Shown here: in pieces, positions 11,092 through 21,512 of the stretch | Layout of the letters: the number at the start of each line of letters is the position of its first letter | How positions within the stretch are numbered: the first letter of the stretch is position 1 | NCBI GenBank assembly: GCA_031763025.1 | Contig: JASSKH010000044.1 | Coordinates: 806,001 to 870,000, forward strand | Source of the DNA: Macrocystis pyrifera | Lineage: Eukaryota; Sar; Phaeophyceae; Laminariales; Laminariaceae | Direction of reading: 5' to 3' | Length of the DNA stretch: 64,000 bases | Translations under genes and position numbers: made by a program | Notes under the pieces: model-generated | Told to the model about the DNA's origin: nothing | Databases searched by the model: none | Seen by the model: only the letters and a program-made list of their open reading frames with translations

Positions 11092-11680
11092 CGACAGATA
11101 TGAACTCCTTAGTACACTTCGGTGAGTGTGTTAAAGCGGCAGCACTTTCGGCGTCCTCGTTCGAGGCGGACCTCGTCGTTGAGGTTCGAGAATGTAACTT
11201 AATGCGGTTCCCGGCACCTCCTGAATTTTAATGTTTTTGTGTAGTTTGTAGTCGCGCGATTCGTTTTCTGCTGTACCATGAGAAGGAGGTACGTACTGGT
11301 ACGACAGCTTCTGGGCTTCTGGGTTCCTCCTGCTCGTGTGTTCTGCGGCAGAAAAACAAAAAAATGGAGACAGTCCAAAAACCAGAGAATTCAAGCGCCT
11401 GGAACCACATTGTCTATCTTCAGTGTGACGAGGTCCGCCCCGAAAGAGAGCACGAAGAGTGTTGTCGCTTTGGCACACTCACGGGAGTGCACCAAGGAGC
11501 TCATATCTGCCCGGTTGAATTTTATCTCGTTGGAAACGTTCGGAGCTAGAGCAGACGAACGAAACCTCCTCAGAAAAAACCACGGCCGCAGACGTGATTC
11601 CAGTGTCTTTGTTGTCGGGAGTTCAGGCAATATTATATAATAGTTTTGTAGGGCAGGCAGTGCAACACATGTGTACAGGG
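11092..11680. repeat. Inverted repeat, unit 1 (left arm truncated)
   Basis: Imperfect inverted repeat centred on 11270-11308 (gctgtacc...ggtacgacagc). Only ~180 bp of the left arm remain because the array begins at 11,092. Confidence 0.75.
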
Positions 11681-11817
11681 ACCCGGTGCCCCCGGTACTG
11701 TACACGTTTATGCCCGATTGTGAGATCGACTACTTCGCGAGTTTGAGCTCACATGAAAGGGACGTTTTCTCTTGCAAACCTCCATCTGCATTTAGCGCCT
11801 ATAACAGATATAAATAG
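11582..11817 (+). pseudogene. Array gene A, unit 1 (start codon ACG)
   Basis: The exon 2 frame is intact to the TAG at 11815-11817, but the start position reads ACG. Either inactive or using another start. Confidence 0.4.
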
Positions 11818-11859
11818 CCCATGTGTGTACGCACAATAGATCGAAACGCCGAGTCGACG

Positions 11860-12152
11860 ATGGAGGAAGAGGTACTACGTGGTACACAAGGCTCTTCTCG
11901 CGATAGTGATGGAGGCATTCATCCTGACGATAGTAGTGGAGAAACGGGGGGGGGGCGCTATATGGCCCCAGATCTACGTTAGAGGAGTGGAGCTGGAGAA
12001 GAAGGCAAACGGTAAAGCAGAGCAAACACGCGCAATTAATACTACAGTACAGTACGTACACTGTCGTAATGCTACTTCTCTTTTGAACAGCAGACGAGAT
12101 CCGCGAAAAAACGTACCGCAGGAGGAGGTATACATACTTCAGAAAATTATGA
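11860..12152 (+). pseudogene. Array gene B, unit 1 (10-G frameshift)
   Basis: Splice sites are conserved (intron 12012-12090), but the 10-G tract shifts exon 1 into a stop after about 40 codons. Confidence 0.4.
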
Positions 12153-12452
12153 AATACGTCAACCGTGAGTCCGACTTATTCAATAGTTGATATTCAACTC
12201 TTACTGTACAAAAGGGGCGGTATAAAAACCACAATCGTAAGGAATGATTCCGTCTACAGCGAGCATTAGTGTTGTACTTCTACAGCAGCAGCACTAAGTG
12301 CAGGGGATCAGATTGTTTTGGCGCAGTTTAACGAACAATCAAGAAACAAAATCGTTGCATATATCCCGAAACCAGCAAGCACAGAACAATAATTATCCTA
12401 ATATTGTACTAGGGCACGCGCGTTACCTACTCCACCGACTGAGCGGCTGACA
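12153..12452. other. Spacer between genes B and C (unit 1; same in other units)
   Basis: Convergent 3' ends. No supported ORF. Confidence 0.4.
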
Positions 12453-12841
12453 TCACAAGAAGATCGAAAACGTGATCCTCCCACAGCTTAGGCCGTGACG
12501 AGTCGCGCAGATTACGTCTCGGGGCCATACCTGCGTCGAGTTTCAGTAACACTCTGTCCCGAAATATACAAACGAAGGATTGCTGTATGCACGGTACAGT
12601 ATACCATTGAGTCTACCCTTCTACTTATTTCCCAAAAGAAACTGAGACAAAGCTGGCTGCTCAAGTCTCTCCTGACTAAGACAGACGAGTGCCATCGTCC
12701 TGACCATAACGATCGGCTTGATCATGTTATTCGAGGAGAATAAACGACGTTGACAACTCTAGCACGAAGCTCGTAAGGGCAAATCCTCTTGTCGGTGCTC
12801 GCTGGTGATGTCTTCCGAACGCCGAAATCATGATAATCCAT
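12453..12841 (-). pseudogene. Array gene C, unit 1
   Basis: Same exons (intron 12487-12530, 44 nt), but an in-frame TGA replaces GGA in exon 1. Confidence 0.45.
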
Positions 12842-13123
12842 TATGCTGGCATCCGTTCATAATAACGCTGGAGGTACAGTAAGCAGCAGTAGGGGTTAAC
12901 ACATATATACCAGTATACGAAAGAAATATCAAACAAGTGGTAGACCAAGAATAGTACCCCCCATCAAATTACGAAAGACGCCAGCTGTTTCGTATATTCA
13001 AGAATCGAGAACAGACGAAAAAGAGAAGAAGTACTAGTATGTATGGGACAAAACGTCTACGACATGGTCTCGGTTAGATTCCGGACCGGTGGTTGCGACG
13101 CGAACGATGTGGATTAGATGGAC

Positions 13124-13150
13124 GGGGGGGGGGGGGGGGGGGGGGGGGGG
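13124..13150. repeat. G-tract, unit 1 (27 G)
   Basis: Uninterrupted G run in the spacer between the 5' end of gene C and the 3' end of gene D; potential G-quadruplex. Confidence 0.85.
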
Positions 13151-13242
13151 CTGGCTGCTTCCGAAGAGTAGTGGTGTGTTTTTTGTCTATACACCACTGC
13201 ACATAGAGTGATAACCCAAACCCCGACCGCCTAGGATTGTTT

Positions 13243-13870
13243 TCAGAGTGACGAGGGATGATGTGGTGTTGCGCTACTGTGTCTATTGGGTGTCTGCGTA
13301 TGCTTGATGTCGATGGATAGTTCTAGCAGGCTATGGCGTTGGAAATCAATGAACTGTACATTAAATGTAGGCACCACAAGCAAACCGACAGCATATCATT
13401 CTCATATTAATAGTATTGAACGAAAACGTAACGTACTGGCATAGCGTACCGTAGTGACCTTAAACAAACACATACATACCTGCGGTTTCAACGGCCAAAC
13501 GGTGCGAGGGTAACCAGTACTATTGGCCTTGGGCTGCTCCCGCAAAGTACGAGTGTACTCCCCACTGCCGATACTAAAACGGAATGTTATGAGAACTGTA
13601 AGGGTACCATCTGCAGCAGTAGCACTCACAGCCTCAAACATGCGGGGGAGGGGAAGCGCGTTTTCCCTGCTACTGAAATAGTATGAGCATATACTCCACA
13701 CGGCCGAGATCCAAAAGAGATGCCAAAAACTTAGAATTAAAAGATGATTCGCCATGGTTACACTCACAGCGTCTAGCATACTGCGTATCGAAAGTAGGAG
13801 TGATGAGACTTCGACTAAAGGCCGGCCAAGGCACTTGAGGACACCAACAACCGTTGCTCGGAAGTAGCAT
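13243..13870 (-). CDS. Array gene D (unit 1): four-exon candidate
   Basis: Function unknown. Exons 13870-13768, 13672-13630, 13564-13480 and 13293-13243 join in one frame of 93 residues: MLLPSNGCWC..., AGKTRFPSPACLRL, GEYTRTLREQPKANSTGYP and TPNRHSSATPHHPSSL. Introns are 95, 65 and 186 nt, with GTGAGT, GTGAGT and GTATGT donors that recur in other units (first donor altered only beyond GTGAGT). The third exon is the best conserved. In units 2-5 the second exon has a TAG in this frame, and units 2 and 3 have a further stop in exon 1. The product may therefore be real only here, or the transcript may be non-coding. Confidence 0.35.
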
Positions 13871-14939
13871 GGGATTCTGATAGGGGAGTCTGATAGCAAC
13901 CCATAAACACCACTAAGTCGTTTGCGAATCCCATGAAAGCACTGCGGGAGAACCATGGAAGCAGCGTGGATATTCCTCGGACGTTCCATGGGAGTTCCAT
14001 GCGGGCCTTAGAACGCATGGACCGAATAATAGCTACCCTGGGAGCACTTCGGTGCACTGGGTACCTGGTATATTATTCCATGAGAGGTCCATGGCACAAC
14101 CATGGCACCTCATAGCAAATAGAACTTTCACGGCACACCGATTACCCCTCTTCTTTCACGTTGTGCAAACGCGGTATACCTCGGACATACCATCAAATTA
14201 CCACCTTATGATACTGTTGTGTTTGAGCTGATGGATAATCCAAAATCTGTAGAGGTTGCTCATGTTTTTGGGTGGGAGCCGTACAATCTGAATAATCTAC
14301 CTTCAAACGCACTTGTTTTCTCGGGGTTAAATATGTACTACGGACAGTATGCAGACACTGCACAGCTTCTCAAACTGGCAAGTGGGCAACTAGACAGATC
14401 ATCTACGACTCGGTAGATCATTATCTGTCGCAAATGCGGGATGTTTCTTTGTCAGCGAGCGCCCCCGTCGGCAGCCGGCTTAAACGTTAACAGGTGACCG
14501 TGCTTGTGACCACAGTGGTACCCACAGCCTAACCCCTACCGCGGTACAGTACAAGCGTGGACGGGACCCGCTGCCGTTTTTCGTGATATATATATAAACA
14601 TGGCGACAGGACAGGAGTTCTACAGTGGGTGCGCAGCTTTTAGAACGTTGAACACATCGCAAGGTGTTTGGGGACCTGTCTGCGTTTGGTGGAATTGGTG
14701 TCGTTCAGTTATGTCTGGAAAAGTGCTTAGAAGGTCTGCCGTTCCAATTGGCGTACGATAACGCTCTGTGGACTGTTTAGTTGCGGGACGGTTCACTAAA
14801 TGTAAGGTGCTTACAGTCACACGCCTTAGTTTTGACCGCAACCTATTACGATAACAATAGAAGACGGGGTGCTGTCCACGCGTGTGGTGGCACTACAGTA
14901 GCGACTACTCCACAGAGTTGGCTGTAGTAATGACGTTTG
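13871..14939. other. Unresolved part of unit 1 (repeated in other units)
   Basis: Short frames on both strands persist between units, for example a plus frame from the ATG near 14600 (MATGQEFYSG, 54 codons, open in all four units) and an antisense minus frame at 14620-14841. Substitution patterns do not favour either strand. The stretch 13930-14110 is dense in ccatgg-type palindromes. Confidence 0.3.
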
Positions 14940-15219
14940 TTATGACAAATACAGTAGACTACTGTAGCGATTGCGGTAGCTTCGAAAATAGTGAGTACCG
15001 TGAGATATTGGCTCCAGCAACGACTGCTGAATAGCAGAACGAGGATATTGGAGAGAGGATGCCGATATTTGAACACACGCGTTGCACATGAAAGTTGAAA
15101 GTGTATGTCCGCATTTCACGTAATCAAATACCTGAGACGAGTGAAGGTTAACGTCTGCCTTGAACACAGCCTGGATCAGGTGGTGGCACAGTGTCACCCC
15201 GTGAGGATTGGTAACACTC
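14940..15219 (-). CDS. Array gene E (unit 1), 3' two exons
   Basis: Function unknown. Penultimate exon 15219-15132 (CHHLIQAVFKADVNLHSSQ) ends at a strong donor (ctcag/gtattt). The intron is 108 nt. The last exon 15023-14940 encodes SLLEPISHGTHYFRSYRNR, then YSSLLYLS and TAA. Phase matches, and the same two exons are open in units 2 and 4. Upstream exons are not resolved; an open minus-strand frame at 15194-15376 (containing LKHAAVERTIPKGVPPVPL) may hold one. Confidence 0.45.
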
Positions 15220-15249
15220 CTATCCCACATCCTGCACGAGTAAGGGGGA

Positions 15250-15680
15250 CTGGTGGTACGCCCTTTGGAATCGTTCTTTCGACCGCTGCATGTTTAAGTG
15301 CGCAACCGACAAGAGATACTAGTAGCGTGAACTGACGGTACGCTTCACAGTAGCGCTGGGATCGCTTTTTCTTCACCGCTGCATGTTTGAGTGCGCCAAC
15401 AACGAGACGTACTATACCGTCACCTGGCGATACGCTCTACAGAGGTACTGGGATCATTGTATTGGCCGCTGCATATTAGCGTGTGATAATGATAACGTGT
15501 ACGTGTAGCGCGAAATATACCCGGTACGCTGTATTGTTTGGTCGTTGTGTTGAATGCTTTCATGCTTACCTGCGACGGCAGCAATGCGTATGGGTAGCCC
15601 GAACGGACCGCACGCTCTACTGTACGTACTGTAGTGTGGAGTCATGCTCACGGCCGCTGCCATGATTAGCTGTGGCGACA
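15250..15680. repeat. Degenerate ~100-bp internal repeats (unit 1)
   Basis: Phrases such as ccgctgcatgtttgagtgcg and gatacgctctacag recur about every 100 bp with heavy divergence. On the minus strand each carries a HAAV-like coding string. Present in units 1-4. Confidence 0.45.
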
Positions 15681-15713
15681 ATATTGCGTACGGTAGCTCG
15701 AACTTGCTGCACG

Positions 15714-15896
15714 CTAAAACGTTGGAGCGTTTGCTTGACGGCGGCATGTTCGATTGCGACGACAAAAGACCGTGCGGGTGGACAGCGAACTCGAGGCACT
15801 CTCTCGTGGCTCATCCGCATCACCCTGCATATTTGGGTGCGCTGTGGAAGCATTGATTGCTGGATTGAGATCGATATATTGTGATAGACGAAGCAT
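15714..15896 (-). CDS. Array gene F, unit 1 (short form)
   Basis: 60-codon version ending QANAPTF. Confidence 0.3.
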   Translation of the reverse strand: MLRLSQYIDLNPAINASTAHPNMQGDADEPRESASSSLSTRTVFCRRNRTCRRQANAPTF

Positions 15897-15918
15897 TTGA
15901 CGCCGGGAGGAAACAGTT

Positions 15919-16470
15919 TTACGGTGCGGCTACTGCTCGCCGCTGGCAGTTCGATGCGTGTGTTGAAAAAACAAAAGCAAAAGGAGGCAGTAATAGTGCC
16001 AGGACAGCGCATTCAAATATATTGGATATTTTCTCGGAAGAAGCCGTTGCTGACGTTGCATTCATGTATATGAGCTTTGTCGCCCGCTGAAACGCGTTAT
16101 TCGCCGATGCCACATACGCATCCACCACTCTAGGTACACCGAGACCAAAACGCACGATACCACCGTAAACCACATAACAGCACACCAACAGCCCATATAG
16201 GAGGTTTCGGTTATTCTTACCATTATGCCATGGAGACGACCATGTGGCTCCCATCACCCCACCCTCACTCCACCACAACCCTTCCGAGTTGCAAAGGACG
16301 CGATCGGTTGGCAAAATAATGCGATGAATGAACCCGACCAGATACGTTTCTCCTTGCAAACAAACGAACCGAAAAGAAACACACACAAGACTCGCTACGC
16401 ACATGCCAGTGAACTGACATTTCTTGGGAATTTCACCATGCCATGGCCTTGGACCCAGGGTGCATTGCAT
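15919..16470 (-). CDS. Possible upstream coding region of gene F (unit 1)
   Basis: A long minus-strand frame (183 codons) includes a hydrophobic stretch NLLYGLLVCCYVVYGGIVRF and KISNIFECAVLALLLP. Unit 4 has the equivalent 200-codon frame at 53431-54033. Its 3' part runs into a pyrimidine tract whose length and composition differ in every unit, as in an intron end. Exon limits are unresolved. Confidence 0.25.
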   Translation of the reverse strand: MQCTLGPRPWHGEIPKKCQFTGMCVASLVCVSFRFVCLQGETYLVGFIHRIILPTDRVLCNSEGLWWSEGGVMGATWSSPWHNGKNNRNLLYGLLVCCYVVYGGIVRFGLGVPRVVDAYVASANNAFQRATKLIYMNATSATASSEKISNIFECAVLALLLPPFAFVFSTHASNCQRRAVAAP

Positions 16471-16778
16471 CCCATGGCCTTGACCACACCATCCTTGCGT
16501 TCCGAACCCACGGAACAGACATTTTGCCTAACCAGGATTCACTCCCACCCCATTAGACTTGCAAAACACGCGATGGTTTCGCGCAAGCATTCAAACCAAT
16601 ACAACCAAAACCAACTATATGTCTCCGTGCGAACAAACTAGAGCCCGTTCGAACACGACGCACATACACATGCCGCAACTCGAGGGACACCCTTCAACAT
16701 GAAATTATGCTTATAGAGATTGAACACCATACATCTCGCATCAAGCCTCGCCTTTGGCTTGCTACAGGCCATCAGGCT

Positions 16779-17885
16779 TTACATCCACAACCGAGCCCGT
16801 GAAAGGCAAGCGTCGATCGCGCGCGAGCACCAGCGTCGGATCGCGTTGCCTCCCGGCAAGCGGGCCACCAGCTGGTCTACCATTGACAAGGGCTGTCGAG
16901 CCACGACAACCTCCGCTCCGGGCGAGGCAAGTTCCACGCGAGGGTGAAACACAACACCTTGGTCTGATGGTTGCGTGGAGTGGTACACGTGTGAAGAGGC
17001 GAGAGATGGCGAGCAGCATGTCGCGCTTGATGCCCTTGAGCGCGATGACGCGGGAACAGTGCTGCTGCTCCTGGCGGGCGAAGATAGGGGGTTCTGCTTC
17101 GTGCCGTACTCCATCAAGCCAGCCAAGTATACCGCTTTCTTGAGCATCGCTAACTCGGTGTGTTCTTTTTTCTTGGAGTCGAGGAACTGTAGGAGTGACG
17201 GTAGGCGAGAAACGGAAGGGGGAGACGAGGCATCCCGAGGCGTCAGCACCGATATTATCATGCACATGTCACCAGCATCGCGATGGGTATGTTGTTAGAT
17301 TGAGAAAACTTTAGTACCAGTCCTGCCGGGCGCACGGGTGAGTCGTGCCTAAGATCTTGAGGCACGATTTGCAACATGCGTGAAAGAAACACAGAAGGAT
17401 CACGTTATCACTATTTCCAATGCGATGCACCAGTCGTGCCGCGAGCACGATGTGGACGTAAGAGAAAGTCCTCACATCCTGTCACAATCCATCATTTGTC
17501 AGTACCTATTGTACATCAATATGTATATATTCCGCGCCAAACTACGCCAGGATATTTCGAAGGGAAACAACAAGCGACTCATCACTGACTACCAATTTGC
17601 CCAAAGCACGCATGAAAATATGCAGATATATAGGCATGCATACACGAATACACACGTACACACATATTCAAACAATACGCACCTTGTACACGTTTCCCTC
17701 TAGCGCTGCACCACAGCTATTGGCTTGCCAAGCGACAATCGCGCGCAAGCCCTCCATCATTGTCTCCGTGACGACCAGGCTTTGTCGTGCTCTGGAAAAT
17801 ATCGAGTACAAGTACGTCCCAGACAAGGCCACAAGGCGTTAAGGGCCAACGTCTGCGCATACAATCGGTCCTCGCCACGAACCAT
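16779..17885 (-). CDS. Array gene G (unit 1): seven-exon protein
   Basis: Family not recognised. Exons 17885-17833, 17791-17683, 17588-17506, 17348-17273, 17186-17133, 17070-16989 and 16963-16779 join in one frame of 213 residues: MVRGEDRLYAQTLALNA, VVTETMMEGLRAIVAW, SRLLFPFEISWRSLARN, LVLKFSQSNNIPIAML, FLDSKKKEHTELAMLKKA, VIALKGIKRDMLLAISRL and SMVDQLVARLP...IDACLSRARLWM. Introns are 41, 94, 157, 86, 62 and 25 nt, all GT...AG. A one-base length difference in unit 1 versus units 2-4 falls in the 41-nt intron and one in unit 2 falls in the 25-nt intron, so the spliced frame survives. The 25-nt intron is the weakest link. Likely soluble and helical. Confidence 0.55.
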
Positions 17886-18021
17886 CTCACGAGTAACAGG
17901 TGTCAAGAGCGCATTTTTGTTTGTGAGCGAGAATTTTACACCCAGGACAAAAACTCGGACGAAATCACTGCATGCAGCTCGCGGTAAACCAACACTCGAG
18001 ATTGCACAAGAAATCATAAAA

Positions 18022-18746
18022 CTAAACTAAACCAAGTGGCATTTGGCCGATTGCTACAGTAGTTGTTGCTCTACTTGCCAGAACTGTGTCGACCGTCCGA
18101 ATGTCACTATTCACGGGATCATAGCATGTGGACGCATGGGCGACCAAACGAGGGGCATATATGACTGCGCTCTCTTTCGTCCCAACTAAACAACCACACA
18201 CAGCAACATGTATAGTACCCCCCCTACACCCGATACAACGATGAGTACATAGGTGCGCCTAGTCTTTAGATCAGTTTTCAGTACGTATATCACGCGCACA
18301 TTACATGATCACGGCAGTATCGGGCGGCATTTCATGGACAACAAACAACAAACGTACCTAATGGCGCGCTTAGCGCAGATCACCGCATCCGACAGCGGCT
18401 CGATGGTCTCCAGAACTTCACGGAACCCCGCTCGGGTGCCTATCACTGCCAGCAGTGCCCCGTACTTCTGAATCGCGTCGAGGAGTCCGTGGGTGGCCGA
18501 CTCAGGTGCTTCGCATACCAAGGAGACTGTTTTGAGCCGTCTGATGATGTCGAGCTTGAGTGGAGATGATGTCGCAACCTTTGTTTCGTTTAATTGTGAG
18601 CAGAAGAAGGAATCACGAGTGAGATGCACGTATGTACGTGTACATGATGGACATGCCACTGTGAAGCTCGAGCATCCTCCTGAGTAGCTGGGCATGTTGG
18701 AACAGAAGGCACGAGTTCGAATTTCTACGAGTCTAAATGTCCTCAT
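18022..18746 (-). CDS. Array gene H (unit 1): two-exon protein
   Basis: Family not recognised. Exon 1 (18746-18358) contains LKLDIIRRLKTVSLVCEAP, YGALLAVIGTRAGFREVL and IEPLSDAVICAKRAIR. The donor is AG/GTACGT. A 134-nt intron ends gtgtag, and exon 2 (18223-18022) holds TIHVAV, VGTKESAVIYAPRLVAH and RATTTVAIGQMPLGLV, then TAG: 196 residues from the first ATG (a later ATG at 18695 is possible). The splice keeps frame in four units although the codons just after it differ. Silent changes in exon 1 between units 1 and 2 (GCG/GCA, ATC/ATT) suggest purifying selection. Gene G starts 137 bp downstream on the same strand. Confidence 0.55.
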
Positions 18747-19462
18747 TGAATATACCCTGATATGTTTTACTATACTTGTGCGGGTATTAGTATGATACAA
18801 TATGTGCTGTGCCGAATGATGCCAGGTATAATATGATGGGCGGGCCAGTTGTAACTAGAGGCTAAAATGCATATTCGAAGTTGAAACAACACTTATACTT
18901 GCAATCGATACTGTATCTTCAAAGGCATTCATTCAACTACGTGCGTAGATTGCATAGATACATACCTGGTGTATTTTCGACAAACAACACGCAAGCACAG
19001 GAACAAACACCAGTTCCAATGGTTCTACAGCAACGGCGGCAGACGCGGCTGTGGTGGTGATGGTGGTGGTGGTGGTTATCCTTTAAATATTGCCTCGTTC
19101 GTATTGACACTTGATCAACATATATCTTCGGCAGCAGTCATACGTAGACTACGTGTAAGGATGTAAGGATCTAGCACAGCGCAGAGAGAAAGCACCAGCG
19201 CCAACGATTCTACGGCGACGGCGAGAGTTCGAGCGGCGGTGATAGTCAGTCAGAATACCTTAAACCGCCGCACATGTTCAATGCTGCACAGCGTATCCGT
19301 CGGTGGCTGCGACATATTATATAGTAGTGATTAATGTTGAACGAGAATCGAGACCACACAGTGCCGGTGAAACAAAGAAACCCACAGATATCATCCGAGT
19401 TCGACATCTGAAACCTGGTGCGTCAAGACGTTTCGTTCGTTATCAACTGTAACATTTACCAG
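18747..19462 (+). other. Region upstream of gene I (unit 1), possible further exons
   Basis: Plus-strand frames include a glycine-rich one at 18969-19166 (NGGRRGCGGDGGGGGYPL) and, in unit 4 only, an open frame from 56383 (MFDVEATLILAIDTASSAAF). Either could be 5' exons of gene I. No consistent splice chain found. Confidence 0.25.
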
Positions 19463-19795
19463 TAAAAATGCTCCGTATCATGCCATGAAAGCAGGGTTGC
19501 CGGGGATGTCAAGGCATGAGCGGCGGGAGGTTTTAAGTACGATATTCCAGCAGTTCATGTCGAGAGTTGTATCTTTCGTATATCGAAACTCCCAGTGCGA
19601 TGAGATACCCCACGATACGATATCCGACGCCATCGAGGGACCAATGGTGTCTGTTTACGGTCTAGCGTTCGCCCGTCAAGCCCTCCAGGTACTTAGAATA
19701 TTCTTTACTGTTTGGATATAAGTCTTTGACGGCTGACCGTCAGTTGTTGACTGGTGGCCGCGGTCAATACGTACGGTATGTCGGTACTTCTGTAG
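19463..19795 (+). CDS. Array gene I (unit 1), two exons of a partial gene
   Basis: Function unknown. Exon 19463-19688, entered after a ttaccag acceptor, encodes NAPYHAMKAGLPGMSRHE, IFQQFMSRVVSFVYRNSQ and ISDAIEGPMVSVYGLAFARQ, and ends CAG/GTACTT. After a 55-nt intron, exon 19744-19795 encodes LLTGGRGQYVRYVGTSV. Unit 3 keeps both exons. The 5' start and the 3' end (several alternative acceptors near 19840) are unresolved. The gene is deleted from unit 2. Confidence 0.4.
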
Positions 19796-20291
19796 GTTGA
19801 ATTGGTGTTTCCTTTCTTTGGCGGAGGATGAAACCTACAGTCAGCAGTCTCAATAGTACAGGTACTGATACTGGTACTGCTGTAAATGTTCTCCGAAATA
19901 TGCCAAGTAGCGTGGAACATCGATGACCACGTTACAAGAATGAACTTCAGTTCGAGCGAAACAAGGAGCAAAACGAGAAGCAACTTGAACTGAAGTACAT
20001 GGCACAACCTGGACCATGTGGGTGCTTAGACGAAAACAGCCGGGAGTGTTCCAATTGGCGTAAAAAAATCGCACTCGGGTGAACTATTAGCAAGCGAGGT
20101 GGTCAAGGCAAGAAAAGAAGCGACTTCACCCTGACCGTGTGAATCCCAGCGAAGTTTCTCGACACCGCGACACTGAGACCAAGCCGGCCATGGGTGCCAT
20201 TTCGTTCCTGTAGAGCCGCTACACTCGGGCGAACTATAAGCGAGCGATGTCGGTAACCCTCTTGACTAAGCGCCGGTAAAGTGGGTGATAG
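19796..20291. other. Unresolved region between genes I and J (unit 1)
   Basis: Competing short frames on both strands. The plus frame NELQFER.KEQN.KQLELKY is present in all four full units but varies mostly by replacement changes; the minus frame at 19705-20007 is rich in Leu and Ser. Confidence 0.3.
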
Positions 20292-20965
20292 CTACGATAG
20301 GACAACGACCTTCATGGTGGGCGACTCGAGCTGCAGTAGGAAAGGCGGAGCGATGTCGACTACAACATTCACCATCACCATGTGAATCATGGGTTCGCCA
20401 CCACGACGACCGAGACAAAGAAATCAGAAAGTGCTCAAGTTCGTCGGTATAGTAGCACTGCTGTGGTCCTACGTAAAAATGTTGTGGCGTCTACAAAGCA
20501 TTGAGAGCGCGTACAGGAGAAGCGAACACAGGGAAAATGATACCTCGGCGCTGACTCACTTTGCTTCCCTTCATCACGTCGTCCATTTTGATGTGGTGGT
20601 GGCGCTGAGTACTCGGTCCTTCGGGCGTATCTGACGACTCCAGCCAGCGAACCTCGCCTGGTCTATACTGCTGCTGGTGGTGTTGTGGTTTTGTAGATGT
20701 GATGATGTTGTCTAAACAGTGTGTGCCTTGGTCACTCGTTTCGCGCGAAACAAGCCGGGAGGTCGCCCGCGAACACAAGGAACGATTGAAGACCGTGGCG
20801 CTCGGAGAAGGTAGAGGTCGAGGAAGGTCTTCTCCGGAAGATAACTAGCGCTTGGCGTTCGGAGGTATCGATCACGTGCCGCGTGGTGTCAGGGTTACCG
20901 GTATCACTTTCGAGCAGGGGAAACTGATATGGGTGTGAGTTGGGTTGTGTGGAAAGTGGGGGCAC
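20292..20965 (-). CDS. Array gene J (unit 1), three exons
   Basis: Function unknown. Exon 20965-20784 (HPYQFPLLESDTGNPDTTRH, RRRPSSTSTFSERHGLQ) joins exon 20734-20560 (GTHCLDNIITSTKPQHHQQQ, RHHHIKMDDVMKGSK) across a 49-nt intron. The second exon joins exon 20330-20292 (LESPTMKVVVLS, stop) across 229 nt. Intron 1 is 49, 48 and ~37 nt in units 1, 2 and 3 while both flanking frames are kept. The second donor is AAA/GTGAGT. The 5' limit given is only the last GTG of an open frame that continues upstream to an acceptor-like cttag, so the start is unknown. Confidence 0.5.
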
Positions 20966-21512
20966 ATGGACGAGGCAGACACTATGTTGGTATTGGCTTA
21001 ACGATGTGTTAGGCCGAGTTTTAGCAGACTAAGTTTTGTTGAGTCCACAGTAAAATCGTTTCTTGCTGTCGAACCGAAATTATCGTCGCGCTATTGGTCT
21101 AAATCATGTTGAACCGACGGAATAAAACAAGCCAATGACGTGGGGCAATTTTTGTTGTTGTGTACTGGCACACTGGCACACTGAAAAAAAGAGCGCTGTT
21201 TCGTTTATTTCCGCCGCACGGTTGACGGGAATCAGATTGCGTACTGTAATAATAGGTGCGAATGTTATACTCGTACCAGGTATCTCTTATTTGTCCTCGG
21301 TATGGACCACGAGGTATCTCGCGCTCCTAAATGTACCTTTGTAAAGATGTAAAATGTCGAGGCATCCGTATACACTCATATGTCGACGTTGTGGTGCAGC
21401 CAGCCTTGTCTTCCGCGTGAAAGCCTATTAATAGATCGCGCGTGAAGCGATTGTATTATTGCAGTACCATGGTAGGTACGATCGTTGGTATCCGTGCGAC
21501 CCGATACTTGCC
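20966..21512. other. Region between genes J and K (unit 1)
   Basis: Probable 5' exons of gene J on the minus strand near 20,966-21,040. Beyond that, short frames on both strands with no consistent splice chain. Confidence 0.3.

Noticed and set aside
11792..12061. Minus-strand frame with hydrophobic start (YVLYCSINCACLLCF)
   Set aside because: Antisense of gene B exon 1 and its intron; the open frame depends on the G tract length.
16720..16947. Plus-strand frame containing ARERQASIAREHQRR
   Set aside because: Mirror of the GC-rich last exon of gene G.
17380..17703. 107-codon plus-strand frame (KDHVITISNAMHQSC...) present in all units
   Set aside because: Antisense to exons 5 and neighbouring introns of gene G; replacement changes are common and it ends in a repetitive Thr/His/Asn stretch.
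19886..20060. Plus-strand gene starting MFSEICQ with a 32-nt intron leading to NELQFER...
   Set aside because: The splice is in phase and skips a stop, but changes between units are mostly amino-acid replacing and unit 3 diverges at the end; it competes with a minus-strand frame. Left unresolved.
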